From Globodera rostochiensis (lineage: Eukaryota > Nematoda > Chromadorea > Rhabditida > Heteroderidae), in NCBI GenBank assembly GCA_018350325.1, contig JAEVLN010000003.1, positions 3,796,745 to 3,860,744 on the forward strand: 64,000 nucleotides of DNA, given 5' to 3'. Both the position numbers and the translations under genes were made by a program. This document shows positions 1 to 11,663 of the stretch, in pieces. The notes below the pieces were generated by a model. That model saw only the letters and a program-made list of their open reading frames with translations, ran no database searches and was not told the origin of the DNA. Each line of letters opens with the position of its first letter. Position 1 is the first letter of the stretch.

Positions 1-314
1 ATTAATTTTAATTGGTTCTGAATTTGGACTCATTAATAAGTTCGAAATTGCTAAATTTGTTGCCCATTTTTGTGGTGCGCTCGCTGCCAGCTACAAACGA
101 CCGAAAAGGCACATTTATCTAAATTATTAAGGGTTATTAACCGCCTTTCTCTGTACGTGTTTGGTCATAAACTTTCGAATTCAGAGACCGTAGACCGATC
201 AGATCATTTAATAACTTGGTCATGGCATGGATTGTGGTGATATCAAAAAAGTTCCGCCGACCTCAAATCAAAATCAATTTTCTGGCAAAGTTGAGGAATT
301 TCGGGCCCCTTTAG
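1..314. other. No gene seen (left edge)
   Basis: No supported coding exon. If the exon that follows is a muscleblind exon, this stretch is probably the tail of its preceding intron, ending in a plausible acceptor (CCTTTAG) at 314. Confidence 0.4.
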
Positions 315-531
315 GCCAATGGGACCGCCGGGTTTCTGTCCGCTGTCGGTAAGCGGCCCGCTTTGGACAAATCGGCCTCAGTGACTGCCAGTAACGGCGG
401 ATTCGCTTCCGTTGTTAGCAGCAGTGCGCTCGCCTCAGCTGGCGGAATGCCATTTTATGCGGCGACGCCGGCACAATTCAACCCGTACTTGGTGCCTGCC
501 GCCTCTTTCTTGCCAGCCGGTGCCGTGTCCT
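315..531 (+). CDS. Internal exon of a muscleblind-like RNA-binding protein (partial)
   Basis: The exon lies between a plausible acceptor (CCTTTAG) and a good donor (GTGAGT) and is open for about 72 codons. The peptide is rich in Ala, Ser and Gly and contains AVGKRPALDKS and AAFNPYL-like text (AQFNPYLVPA). The KRPAL and FNPYL motifs recall the linker between the zinc-finger pairs of muscleblind (MBNL/mbl-1) splicing regulators. No CCCH zinc finger is visible in the window, so the assignment rests on linker motifs only. Upstream exons would lie left of the window. If true, later exons could be scattered through the long gene-poor stretch to the right, as muscleblind genes have very long introns. 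Another Ala-rich nuclear protein is the alternative. Confidence 0.42.
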
Positions 532-2160
532 GTGAGTATAAAGATAAAGCCAAAAGAAAAAGAATTTTGTTTTTTTTCAGTCGCCACACAGCTGCCCCCT
601 CGCTTCGGATGACGCAATTTGTCTGTCTTCTGATCGCCCTGTTTATGCCGTTTTCCTTTCTCAAAATATCCCATTTTTGGTCCATTTCGAATGTACTCCC
701 CCCTCCCCCCCCCCACAAAATTATGGCACCCGCCCCCCCCCCACAAAATTATGGCACCCGCCCCCCCCCCTCTTCTTGCCATCATTAAATCAATCTCTGC
801 CCCCTCCGCTTTTATTTATATGTATTGAATTTTGAATTTTTAACAATGAATTATGTTTATGTAACAAAGGCAAGAAAAGTTCGAATTTGGACACTTTCCG
901 TCACTTTTGCGAAAAGTTTTTTCAGACATTTTGCCTTCCTTTCAAGTGCATATCTTTGCATCAAAAATTCGTGGGAGTTTTTGGGGCCGTCGATTATCGC
1001 TCGAATTGAAATGATAGAATTTGGTCTCTGTTGGTCTTTATTTCACAAGAAATGTAAATTTTGTTGTCCTTTTTGAACCGTTGCACAATCAAAAAACATT
1101 CTTCAACAACGGCAGCAGATATGCCCCCCCCTCCCCCCCCCCCCAATTTTTGTTTTATTTTATTCTCCCATTTAAATTCATTTGTCAACGACAACAAATG
1201 GGCGCTGGATTTGGTGAGATTTCGCTAGAATAATTATGTAATGTTAACAACAACATTATAATACATAAATACGAATGAATTTGTTAGCCTTTCCCACCTC
1301 CTCCAATTTGTTTCGTTCGTTTCTTCGTCTTGCCATTCCCAACATTTTCATTTTACATCTCTTTCCCCCCCCCCCCCCAACCCCAACAAGTTCACGTCGT
1401 ATCTCTCGCCACTGCGCTCTCTCACACTTTCCTTGTCATGTTCCGTCCAGAGTATTCTTCCCCTCCCGAAAATTTAAATTTCAGCGATTGCGCACAATGA
1501 TTGGTTTAGTTGGTTGGTTTGGTTGCTCGAGATTGGTTTGGTTTGGTTGCTCGAGATTGGACTCTGTCAAAGACATTCTTTCTGAGAATGAACCCAAAAG
1601 TCTCTAAACGCCGTTTCGAACACCGCCAACCAATCGATTCATTCATTGTGCCCGCTAACGCGGCACATTTCCTCCTGTGATTCCTCCCTGACGGCCCTAT
1701 TCACAGCAAAAATATTTTATTCACTCGTCCAAAATGGCGCGCTATTCGCGACAGACCGATCCGTCCCAAAAATTGTTTTAATTTTTCACATTTCTTGCCA
1801 AAATCGGAACAAAAAACCATCAACATTTGCTGATCAAAAAGTCGAAGTGAACATTCAAATTTTTATTGGAAATTGCAAAAATTATTTAAACGTTTAGAAA
1901 TTTTGCGTGAAAAATGATAAAATTAATTTCAAATTTTTTCTGTCCTCACAACAAAATTTGTTGCTTTTCTCGGCGTCGGCACGGGTTTTGACCGATGACA
2001 AAGGGGCCGAGTCACCGCTCGGAATGACTCGGGCTGAGAGCACGAATGGGCCAGTTGACAGATTCGGACGGGCCTCACTGGGATGGTGGCCGTTGTCTGA
2101 ATTTATTCCGAGTAATTTCATAGTTCACATTAGGGTTAAGCCCCGACCCCTCGGGGGCGG
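532..2160. other. Non-coding stretch with C-runs
   Basis: No supported exon. It contains poly-C runs (about 700-715, 735-770, 1122-1144, 1363-1380). It also has a GGTTTGGTTGCTCGAGATTGG direct duplication near 1515-1560. It may be intronic to the gene represented by the exon at 315-531. Confidence 0.5.
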
Positions 2161-4074
2161 GAAAGTCGGGGGTCGGGGTTGACCATGTCGGGGGTTGGGG
2201 AGGCCGGGGTTGACCATGTCGGGGGTCGGGGAGGCCGGGGTTGACCATGTCGGGGGTCGGGGAGGCCGGGGTTGACCATGTTCGGGGGTCGGGGAGGCCG
2301 GGGTTGACCATGTCGGGGTCGGAGGCCGGGGTTGACCTGTCGGGGGGCGGGGAGGGCCGGGGTTGACCATGTGGGGGTCGGGGTGGCCGGGGTTGAGCGT
2401 GTCGGGGGGTCGGGGAGGCCGGGGTTGACCATGTCGGGGTCGGGGAGGCCGGGGTTGACCATGTCGGGGGTCGGGGGAGGCCGGGTTGACCATGTCGGGG
2501 TCGGGGAGGCCGTGGTTGACCATGTCGGGGGTCGGGGAGGCCGGGGTTTGACCGTGTGGGGGTCGGGGAGGCCGGGATTGACCATGTCGGGGTCGGGGAG
2601 GCCGGGGTTGACCATGCGGGGTTGACCATGTCGGGGGTCGGGGAGGCCGGGATTGACCATGTCGGGGGTCGGGGAGCCGGGATTGACCAGGTCGGGGGTC
2701 GGGGAGGCCGGGTTGACCATGTCGGGGGTCGGGGGGCCGGGGTTGACCATGTCGGGGGTCGGGGAGGCCGGGGTTGACCATGTCGGGGTCGGGAGGCCGG
2801 GGTTGAACCATGTTCGGGGGTCGGGGAGGGCCGGGGTTGACCATGTCGGGGGCGGGGAGGCCGGGGTTGACCGTGTCGGGGGTCGGGAGGGCCGGGATTG
2901 ACCATGTCGGGGTCGGGGAGGCCGGGTTGACCATGTCGGGGTTGACCATGTCGGGGGTCGGGGAGGCCGGATTGACCATGTCGGGGTCGGGGAGGCCGGG
3001 ATTGACCATGTCGGGGGTCGGGGAGGCCGGGTTGACCATGTCGGGGGTCGGGGAGGCCGGGGTTGACCATGTCGGGGGTCGGGGAGGCGGGGTTGACCAT
3101 GTCGGGGGTCGGGGAGGCCGGGGTTGACCATGTCGGGGGTCGGGGAGCCGGGATTGACCATGTCGGGGGTCGGGGAGGCCGGGATTGACCTGTCGGGGGT
3201 CGGGGAGCCGGGGTTGACCATGTCGGGGGTCGGGGAGGACGGGGTTGACCATGTCGGGGGTCGGGAGGCCGGGGTTGACCATGTCGGGGGTCGGGGAGGC
3301 CGGGTTGACCATGTCGGGGGTCGGGAGGCCGGGATTGACCATGTCGGGGGTCGGGGAGGCCGGGATTGACCATGTCGGGGGTCGGGAGGCCGGGGTTGAC
3401 CATGTCGGGGGTCGGGGAGGCCGGGATTGACCTGTCGGGGGTGGGGAGGCCGGGATTGACCATGTCGGGGGTCGGGGAGGCCGGGATTGACCATGTGGGG
3501 GTCGGGGAGGCCGGGGTTGACCATGTCGGGGGTCGGGGAGGCCGGGATTGACCATGTCGGGGGTCGGGGAGGCCGGGGTTGACCATGTCGGGGGTCGGGG
3601 AGGCCGGGGTTGACCATGTCGGGGGTCGGGGAGGCCGGGGTTGACCATGTCGGGGGTCGGGGAGGCCGGGGTTGACCATGTCGGGGGTCGGGGAGGCCGG
3701 GATTGACCATGTCGGGGGGTCGGGGAGGCCGGGATTGACCTTCGGGGGTCGGGGAGGCGGGGTTGACCATGTCGGGGGTCGGGGAGGACGGGGTTGACCA
3801 TGTCGGGGGTCGGGGAGGCCGGGGTTGACCATGTCGGGGGTCGGGGAGGCCGGGGTTGACCATGTCGGGGGTCGGGGAGGCCGGGATTGACCATGTCGGG
3901 GGTCGGGGAGGCCGGGATTGACCATGTCGGGGGTCGGGGAGGCCGGGGTTGACCATGTCGGGGGTCGGGGAGGCCGGGGTTGACCATGTCGGGGGTCGGG
4001 GAGGCCGGGGTTGACCATGTCGGGGGTCGGGGAGGCCGGGGTTGACCATGTCGGGGGTCGGGGAGGCCGGGGTT
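2125..4074 (-). other. Open minus-strand continuation of the discoidin gene through the minisatellite
   Basis: The last discoidin-gene exon (from 4314 downwards) stays open into the minisatellite and on to a stop at 2125, encoding a tail of about 650 residues made of a 31-residue Pro/Arg/Ser cycle. Whether it is translated or spliced out is not decidable from sequence: weak donors lie just before the array (CACGAG|GTCACG, CCCAA|GTCAAT). If spliced, the real 3' exons would have to lie left of the array or outside the window. Confidence 0.35.
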
Positions 4075-4075
4075 G
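2165..4075. repeat. GC-rich 31-bp minisatellite, about 60 copies
   Basis: A head-to-tail array of a unit reading roughly GGTTGACCATGTCGGGGGTC followed by GGGGAGGCCGG (31 nt). Copies vary at one or two positions and by small indels (units of about 28-32 nt). The right-hand third (about 3480-4075) is the most homogeneous and the left end the most degenerate, which suggests expansion or homogenisation from the right side. Because 31 is not a multiple of three, each successive unit is read in the next frame. All three minus-strand frames are therefore open through most of the array and spell the same 31-residue Pro-rich cycle (PGLPDPRHGQPRPP...). Confidence 0.95.
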
Positions 4076-5916
4076 AGTTTGTTTTGGTTGGTGAGAATAG
4101 CATTTTCATTGACTTGGGTTGGCGCGCCAATGCATGCCGCTGCATGCAGTGACCTGCTGCGCGTGACCTCGTGTTGTTGCCGCTGCAGCAGAAATTCTTC
4201 ATTTTCGAAGGCGCCGCCTCCATCATCGAAACAGCATTTACGCTGCTGCTCCCAGTCCATCGCCGGCGGCGCTGGCGACGACCTCAGCGAGGACGGCCAA
4301 CCCAGGGAAACGGTCTCGAAACGACAGAAGCTCGGGGAGAACACCTTCGCGAGCAACGAATTCGGAATGTTTGTTCGATCGTTCTTTTGTCGAGAGTCTC
4401 GAGGACAATCGTTCGTCCCATTTTTTACCTTTGCATTTGACGTGTCAAAAGGGAGGCGAACATTTTGCCAAGAAGAGGAGGGCATCAGTGGCGGCGACCC
4501 GACGGATGAAGTGCCAAACAGACCCTTCTGATCGGGCGAAATGGCACGACGGAGGACGGAACGGACGAAGAGGGCGAGAAGAAGGAGGAGGAGGGAGAGG
4601 ACGAAAGACGACGGAATGAGCACGAGGGGAAGCAGGGGCAAGACGAACGTGCCGTCGTCGCCCTCCTCCTTCACAACGCCTTGCTAATGGGGGAAAGGCG
4701 CCTTTGATTTTCCAATTTACAAATTATTTATCGAGTTAAGTCCCCCATGGCCACATACATGGCCAAGGGACCTCCCCCCCCCCCCCCTTGGCCATCTATG
4801 ATGGCCTAGACAATAAATTATTTCAGTCTTCACCTTTTGCTGAACTTTTCCGTCCCCCGCACATCCGTACAGCTCGAAGCGCAGGCAAACCGTGCGGAGT
4901 TGTGCAGAGAAAGGCACCAAACGGACGGAAACCGCAAAAAGCGGCGGGTCGAGTGGAATTATCACCGCGCTGCGCTGGTCGCGATTTGCCGGAAGAATCT
5001 GCCGGAATTTTGGTGTTCTAATCACTTTGAATCAGTGCAGTCCAAACAAAGTTGAAGGATTGATTGATTTATTCCAATTTTGATATTTAAATTTGTTTCT
5101 TATTGTGTCAAATATATAATTCAATTTCGAATTTAATTTATTAATATTATTTACCGGTCCCCGTAAAATGATCGAATTTGGCCGCCCCCCCCCACCTGTG
5201 CCCGCCTGCGGTCCTCGTAACGCGTCCAATTTGTGCCGCCGTCCCTCAGAAAATCGATAACCAGCGCCTCGGCCCATTCCCTTCCGCTTCCGTTCGCGTG
5301 CCGTCCCTGCACTTCGACGCCCAAAATTTCGTGAGAAGACGCAAAATCGACCTTTAAAACGTTTTTTTTGGCATTTAATCGTAACAAATAAATTTTTGTG
5401 CAATTGGCGGCCACCTGAATAAATTCGTAACTGTCCGATTGGATTTGCGCCCGCGGGCACCACGCGCCGCCGCCTCTGTCGTTGCGTATTCTGCGCTTTG
5501 TTTTGGAAATTAGCCCTTTGAATTTGGCGAATTCAAACAAAAACCTGGCATTGTGCGGGCCCAAACTGTGCTGGTGGAAACTGCTGCTGGCGAACAACCA
5601 TTCATCCGGAAGCTCGCCCGATTCCATGCCCAGTGCCATCGGTGCCGAGCAGGTTAGTGATTTGGGGATGGCGACGGCAGTCGAAAATTCTTAATAAACA
5701 GAGAATTGTAAGATTTGTCGTTAAATCGTAGTTGATTAAATCAGGGAATAGCTCAAATTCTGTCTAAAAATTTCCATATCAAAACGAAAACCGAAGAAAT
5801 TTTTGTCTAAAAAAATATGAAAATTGGTGACCTTGGTCGGTTGGCGAGCAGACAACGAGTTGGAGGAGTACAAGGAGCACAACAAAAACACCAGCGAAGA
5901 AATGCAACACAAACAT
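4075..5916 (-). CDS. Secreted/membrane discoidin (F5/8 type C) domain protein, DDR-like ectodomain; 3' end unresolved
   Basis: Exons by hand: 5916-5832, 5689-5545, 5490-5415, 5351-5196, 4998-4863, 4679-4429 and 4314 onward. All junction phases agree. Residues 1-25 form a signal peptide (hydrophobic MFVLHFFAGVFVVLLV start). Residues about 38-200 form a discoidin domain with hallmarks of discoidin domain receptors: CSAPMALGMESG, DEWLFASSSF, GPHNAR, GGGAWCP, VEVQGRH, ILPANRDQRSAV, and a closing ELYGC. One transmembrane segment (PLVLIPSSFVLSLLLLLLAL) follows about 10 residues later, then a basic cytoplasmic start. The second discoidin-like domain of DDRs is absent. No kinase exon is seen in the window. 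A short discoidin receptor, or a DDR whose kinase lies further left, are both possible. Confidence 0.75.
4746..4806. repeat. Intronic imperfect hairpin with C-run loop
   Basis: In the intron between the last discoidin exon and the membrane-segment exon, CATGGCC...ACATGGCCAAGGG is followed by a poly-C run and then CCCTTGGCCATCTATGATGGCC. The arms pair with a few mismatches around the C-run. Confidence 0.6.
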
Positions 5917-8900
5917 TGCCACTGTACGACAGACGACCGAAAGCGACGCTTTGGGCGTTAATGAGAAGAGTCCGCGCAATTAATCCATCTTTTGGGAGAT
6001 GGGGGGGGGTCATTCACTTTCAGCTCCTCTCAATGCCATGTCCCTCCCATTTCCATTCCATCAATAAACAAAACAATAAATTATAATTTGCGCGACGAGG
6101 CCCCGGAGGGGACGAAAGATGGAATATGTGCAGAAGTTGGGTTTTGCCAGGTTGGGGCTGAACTCAAAAGCCTTCAGAGAATTCAAAGGAATTTCTTTTC
6201 AAGTTTTAATTCAAAAAAACTATTGGTTGGACAATAAACACTTAAAATAAGTTCTTCCCCCGAGGCGACATCAATCCGCCCAATATATTTTCTTGCCAAA
6301 GGGTGTGAAAGTGAGAGGAAATTATAAATATTTTGTGGAAAGGGCCGTCAACATAAAATAGAAAATGGCCCACCAACGAAAGGAAAGCGCCATTTGGTGG
6401 CGGATTTTGGTGCCATCGAAGACCGGCGACACTCAAACCCCCCGGGGGAATATCGCCGGCAGGGAGGGCCCAATTTTGGGTACAAAAAGCTCAACAGAAT
6501 GGCAGAGGTCGGCGCATTATCCCCCGGGGGGGGGGGAGCTAAGAAAGAAAGGTCATTTTTGGGCAAAATAAACTAAAGAAATGATTTGAGAACGAGGCGA
6601 GGCAACAAATACTTATAAATTCGTTTGTATTATTCGTTGGGTTTCCATTTTTAATGGCGTCCAATTGAATTTGTTCGTCTCGCCGATAATAAATATTTAC
6701 AAAGAAAATGATGGCACAATTATTTTCAAGAAATAAACAAAAAAGCGTCCAAAATTAAGCTTTTTTTATTCTTAAGAGTTAACGGAATCTGTGAATGTGG
6801 GAGCTTAAATGGAGAAACACCGTTCTTTAAGTGAGAAGTTGAAGGCGTTTAGCATGGACTGAACTGGTCGAAGGCCGAGGGGTGGGGGGGGGCAAATGAA
6901 ACGCGTCAAAATGTGCAGGAAATTGGACACCCACAAAATCCGATCCATCAAAAGTCAGAACAATTGGCCAACAATCGGTCAATGGCCTTCGGGGCGTCGT
7001 CGTTCATAGAACGAATTACTTTTAGAAAAATCGCTCATTGCAATTTCTTTTTAATTTCATTTTTGAACTTCAAAAAAAATTGAAACAAAATTTGCAACAC
7101 CAAAAACCCAATAAAAATGTTTTTAGAAAGCAAAAAACAAACAATTCGTTCGGATTTTTGTTTGAACTTATTGCTGTCTCCGCTTCTCCCTACCCCCGAT
7201 TCCGGCATTCCCCGATTCCTGGTTAGTTTGTGCCGATTTTAGGGGACGAGACGAACCCAACCCGGCGGTACATTTGTTTATCATTTTCCTCAATATTCAA
7301 CAGCCATTTGAATCCGTTACGGTTGATGTTTCTGTTCGGTTCTTGACTTACCTTTCTTGCGCGATGGCGTGCCCTCCCCCCCCCCCCCCGCCGCTTCCCC
7401 GTCCCCGCACCGCAAAATTCTTCCCCGCACTATTTGCATTGGATTGTGCTCCCCCCCCCCCCGCTCCCGCCGTTACTTCCCCCCCCCCTCCCCTCCCCCC
7501 CCCCCCCCCCCTCCATCGATCGTCCGTCCTTCCCCCCCCCCCCCCCCCCCACAATCGAATCGCTCTGATCCCTCCCCTCCGCCAGTCTATTTGTTTATAA
7601 TTATGGCCGTGCACCCCCCCCCTCCCCCATCAATCGCCCTAAATACCATTGGGAACCGTCCCCAATTGTTTGGCGCCGATGTGAGGGAATTACCTTCTCC
7701 ACCGCTCCGCAAACTCCGCCGGAGTTTCGCGGTCCCCCCCCCCGCACATCCGTTATTCCCTCCCCCCCCCCCTCCCTCATTTTCTGATCTTTCTCTCGGC
7801 AGGACTCAATTTGACCTTTCTATGAACTGAACTCTCTCCGATAAATGCTGCGCACACCCAAACATTCATTCGTACAACCAATGCCGTCCGTCCGTCTGTC
7901 CTTGTGGAGGGAGAGGTTCTTCTAAATTTTAAAATCAAAATTTCATCCAGACTTTGATCATATCCAAAGCATCCCGCAAAACTTCCACTAAAATTTTTTA
8001 TTTTTAATCGAAGTCCGTCCAAAGTTACGAGACGTACGATTTGATCTCAACAAATTCCCCTCAACCTTTTTGTGTTGTGCATAAACCACTTACAAGGTTC
8101 GAGCATGTCCCAATGTTATGTTAGGCGTCGTCGCTTTCTTGGCTAAATCGGTCTCGTCGAGACTCTCGATTCGATTCGACCCCTTCGCCATTCCATCGAT
8201 CAAAAATGATTTGATTTCGTTCTTCGAAGCAGCACCGTTTCGTTCAGTTTGCTCAACCAGCCCACCTCAAGTAGCCGCTGCCCCCCCCCTTTGTGCAAAT
8301 CCCCTCGAGAATCCCCCCCCCCGGCGGTGGGTTAAGAACCCTCTGCCGCTGCTTCTGATGGGAAGAAGAAAACCATTCACCGCCCAATCCCTCCCCTCTC
8401 CGAATCCATCCAATCTGCGCGGATTTACCGTTTCTTCTCCCCCGAGGCGCAACCGCCTCCATTCATTGCCCAATCCGAACATTCTTTCACAGCCTCGAAG
8501 TGATTGATTCTCGAGACCTTTCGAGATTTAAGTCTAAATAATGCCAAGAGTTGGCTGCGCTTTGTCCACCCCCCCATTTTCCCGAAAATTGGTTTTAATT
8601 TCCAAAATGATTCCATGGAAAAGGCAATTAGACGTCGAATTGGAGCAGAATAACCGCGGACAGTCACCGCCAAGCGACAAATTGTCGTCCAACGCATTTA
8701 TTGTTAGGGGACTCGCCACCAATTTGGCGACAACCGCCCCTTTTGGCGTGACTCCCCCCCCCCCCCCCCCCCTCCGACTACCGTTTCTGATCAGAAAATG
8801 GAGGGGAAAGGGGAAGAAACCATAATAAGCTCCCCCGACGCCATGCATCCGTTCCCCAACTTCCACTCCCTCCCATCCCTCCCATCATCGCCCCATCCGT

Positions 8901-9690
8901 CCGTCCATCGCAATTCCCTCCCCCCCCCACCGCAGCAAATCCCTCACGGACTGCTGCAGAAAAGTCGCGCAAAATGCGAATATGAAACTCAGTGGCGTAA
9001 AGTGAGTGAGTGCTTTCTGATGGATGTGCCCAATTAGGGTCCCTGAGGGGCATTTGTGAGCAAAAGTCCATTAGGCGCTCTTTCCCGTCCCCGAAACGCC
9101 CTTAATTGCCTTCGGGGAACAATCGGCGTGGACTCAATGCGCGGCTTCCATTTCTCCGGTCCGTCTTCTCCAACTTGGCGCGTCCATTCATTGTTTCACC
9201 ACGCGAAACTCCAACACTTTCGCGCAAAAAGCACCTCCAAAATGTACAGTATCCCCTCAGAGTCTAAAAATTGTGTAGAAACTTTAAAACCGACAAGCAA
9301 AGGCAAATAAATCGGGCACTTTTCTGAAGCTAATATCGACTAGCGTATACGGTAGGCAGCGGAAGCAACCGAAAATGTTTTGTTTTAAAAATTTGCGCAT
9401 TTGAGCGGACAGAAATTCAAATACTCAAACGAATGCATTGTGCCCAACGCCCATTTTTATGCCTATTTTGTCATTTTATTGTTGGCACAATGCCACACGC
9501 TCGATCGCGCTCATTCAAAAGGACGAAACGGAGTCTCGCAAAACAATTTCTTCGTTGGTGCGGCATAATCGCCACATTTTGGAAATGTTATGGCAATTAA
9601 ATCCCAAAACATTTTTTCCTGGGCGTTAATATGGTCAATGGGGCCTTTTCTTTCCCAATGCCTTCTCAACATTTGCTGATTTGAATGAAA
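5917..9690. other. Gene-poor low-complexity stretch
   Basis: No supported exon. Long poly-C and C-rich tracts (7374-7390, 7450-7560, 8280-8330, 8751-8772) and AT-rich stretches. The open frames here are Pro/Gly shadows of C-runs with no domain, splice context or plausible start. Confidence 0.6.
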
Positions 9691-9702
9691 GTCATCACTT
9701 AA

Positions 9703-9850
9703 AATGCTTTAATTCACTTAAAATGCTTTAAATTCACTTAAAATGCTTTAAATTCACTTAAAATGCTTTAAATTCACTTAAAATGCTTTAAATTAACTTA
9801 AAATGCTTTAAATTCACTTAAAATGCTTTAAACTCACTCAAAATGCGTTA
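9703..9850. repeat. 20-bp tandem array, about 7 copies
   Basis: A head-to-tail unit close to AATTCACTTAAAATGCTTTA, degenerating at its right end (CTCACTCAAAATGCGTTAAA). It is AT-rich and non-coding. Confidence 0.9.
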
Positions 9851-11329
9851 AACTCTCCAGGAATCGCATGCCGCGTCCCTCAAACCTTCGACGATTCGCA
9901 TCACGGCACTCGCTGCTTATGCGAATCCCGAGATGTGATTAATTCTCGTTTCGAATTCCGCGTCAATTCGTCTCCCGGATTCCCTAAAGAACTGTTCCGA
10001 TTCTCTCAATTCTTTCCCGGCCCAAACGAGATGCATTCCCGACAGTTTGTTTGCCGTTCCCGCTGGGGAAAAGTCACACAAAGTCCGTCCCCCCAGGGGA
10101 GGGAGGTGAAGACTTTGAGTGGTTTCGACGGTGGGCCAACCAACACATTCTTCCCTCCCCAGGGCCTCAACTCAAGTGCTGAGCGGTTCGAGTGGGTTGA
10201 GATCGAATCGAGAGCGATTGGGGGAGGGGGATGGGGAGGGGATCTTGATCAAATAATGGGGGGGGGGGAATAATATATTTTTGATTCGCGACACACTTTC
10301 GGTGGTTTTGTACGAAGAAATTTCTCGTTCCGTACAGTAAGTTTACGAAAGCCGTCCCCGTCGAGATTACGGTACTCGTGACCAGAGGACGCTAATTCCA
10401 TTATTGGCCTAAACTATGGTAAACGTCAATGATTGGCATTTGTAATTGTGGCAAATGTTAAACCCAATCAATCAAAGAGCAACAAAAACATTATACGGTA
10501 TTTTTTTTCTACAAAATATTTTTGAAAAATTGGACATTTTCGTTGTGCCTTCAAAGTTTTGTCCGTCCTTTAATTGGGCTTTTTTGAAAAACACTTTGCC
10601 AAACCTCAACCGCCCGTACGTCCCCTGGGGGCACATTTTGCCATCATATTCATGAATTGTTGCGACACTAATTGAGGCAAAGTTTGGACCCACATAAAGC
10701 CACAAGGCCCAAAGCTCATCCGACCGACTCTTCCGACATCCATCCCAATTCATCCGTCCCCCCCCCCCTATTTGCTCCCTCCCGGGCACTCACTTTCATC
10801 CCCAACCCATCGGATGCCCTTGGCACAAAACCATTTTGGCCACATTTTCATATTCATTTCCCCTCCGGGAATTGCCCTCCGTTTGCCGGCGGCGGTTTTG
10901 CCGGGCCTTCGGCCACGGACACCAAACTCATCTCTCAATTTCTGCCGTCAGAATTGCCTTTTGGCACGGCGATGACATTTGACATTTCCATTAGGCAGCA
11001 AGCACAAAAAGAGGCCGTTTTTTTGTTTTTGTTGGAGGGGTTTAAACATCTTTTTTAGGTTCAAAAAATATGTACAGTATATTCGTCAATTGTTACAGTA
11101 TTAAAACAAAACTTGCAACATTTTTTATTATTTGAACTTTTGCACTTTTAGACAACGACACTTTTCAGAAAACCGCGATTATTTCGCCTTCTTTGAGAGC
11201 ATAAGCCCCCCACCACCCCAATAAAACATGAAAAAAACTCCTCCAACCCCCCCCCCCCCACAGCCATAAACCCTCGAGAAGACTCCCCCCCCCCTCTCCG
11301 ATTAAACCCGTTGGTTGGTGGTTCGGTGG

Positions 11330-11374
<45 letters not shown>

Positions 11375-11630
11375 GTTTCGAAAGTCCCCCCCCCCAGCGT
11401 TTTATCCGTCTCTCCGTCCCTTCGCCCGTTGGTTTTGTTTGCCCCCCCCCCCGACATTTTGTCGTTTGTGTCGTGTCGTCGTTTGGCGGTGGCGGCGGCC
11501 ATAAAACCCTTTTGCTCTGCTCGCAATGCATTCGAAGCATCGGCGGCCGGCGACCCCAACGACGGCGTCGGGCGGGCGGTTTGTAACCATTTCCATTTGC
11601 CCCTCCCCGAAGGGCAAAAAGGGGGCAAAA

Positions 11631-11663
<33 letters not shown>

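Noticed and set aside
2332..3551. Plus-strand open frames across the minisatellite
   Set aside because: Short, interrupted, Gly/Val/Asp-rich by-products of the 31-bp unit with no domain or splice context; only the minus strand connects to a recognisable gene.
7274..7830. Pro-rich open frames over C-runs (about 7.3-7.8 kb, both strands)
   Set aside because: Open only because CCC/GGG codons exclude stops; no start context, domain or splice signals.
9860..9934. Possible terminal exon reading ESHAASLKPSTIRITALAAY after a CTCCAG acceptor
   Set aside because: It could be a distal exon of the muscleblind-like gene, but no family motif is present and the frame with exon 315-531 cannot be tested.
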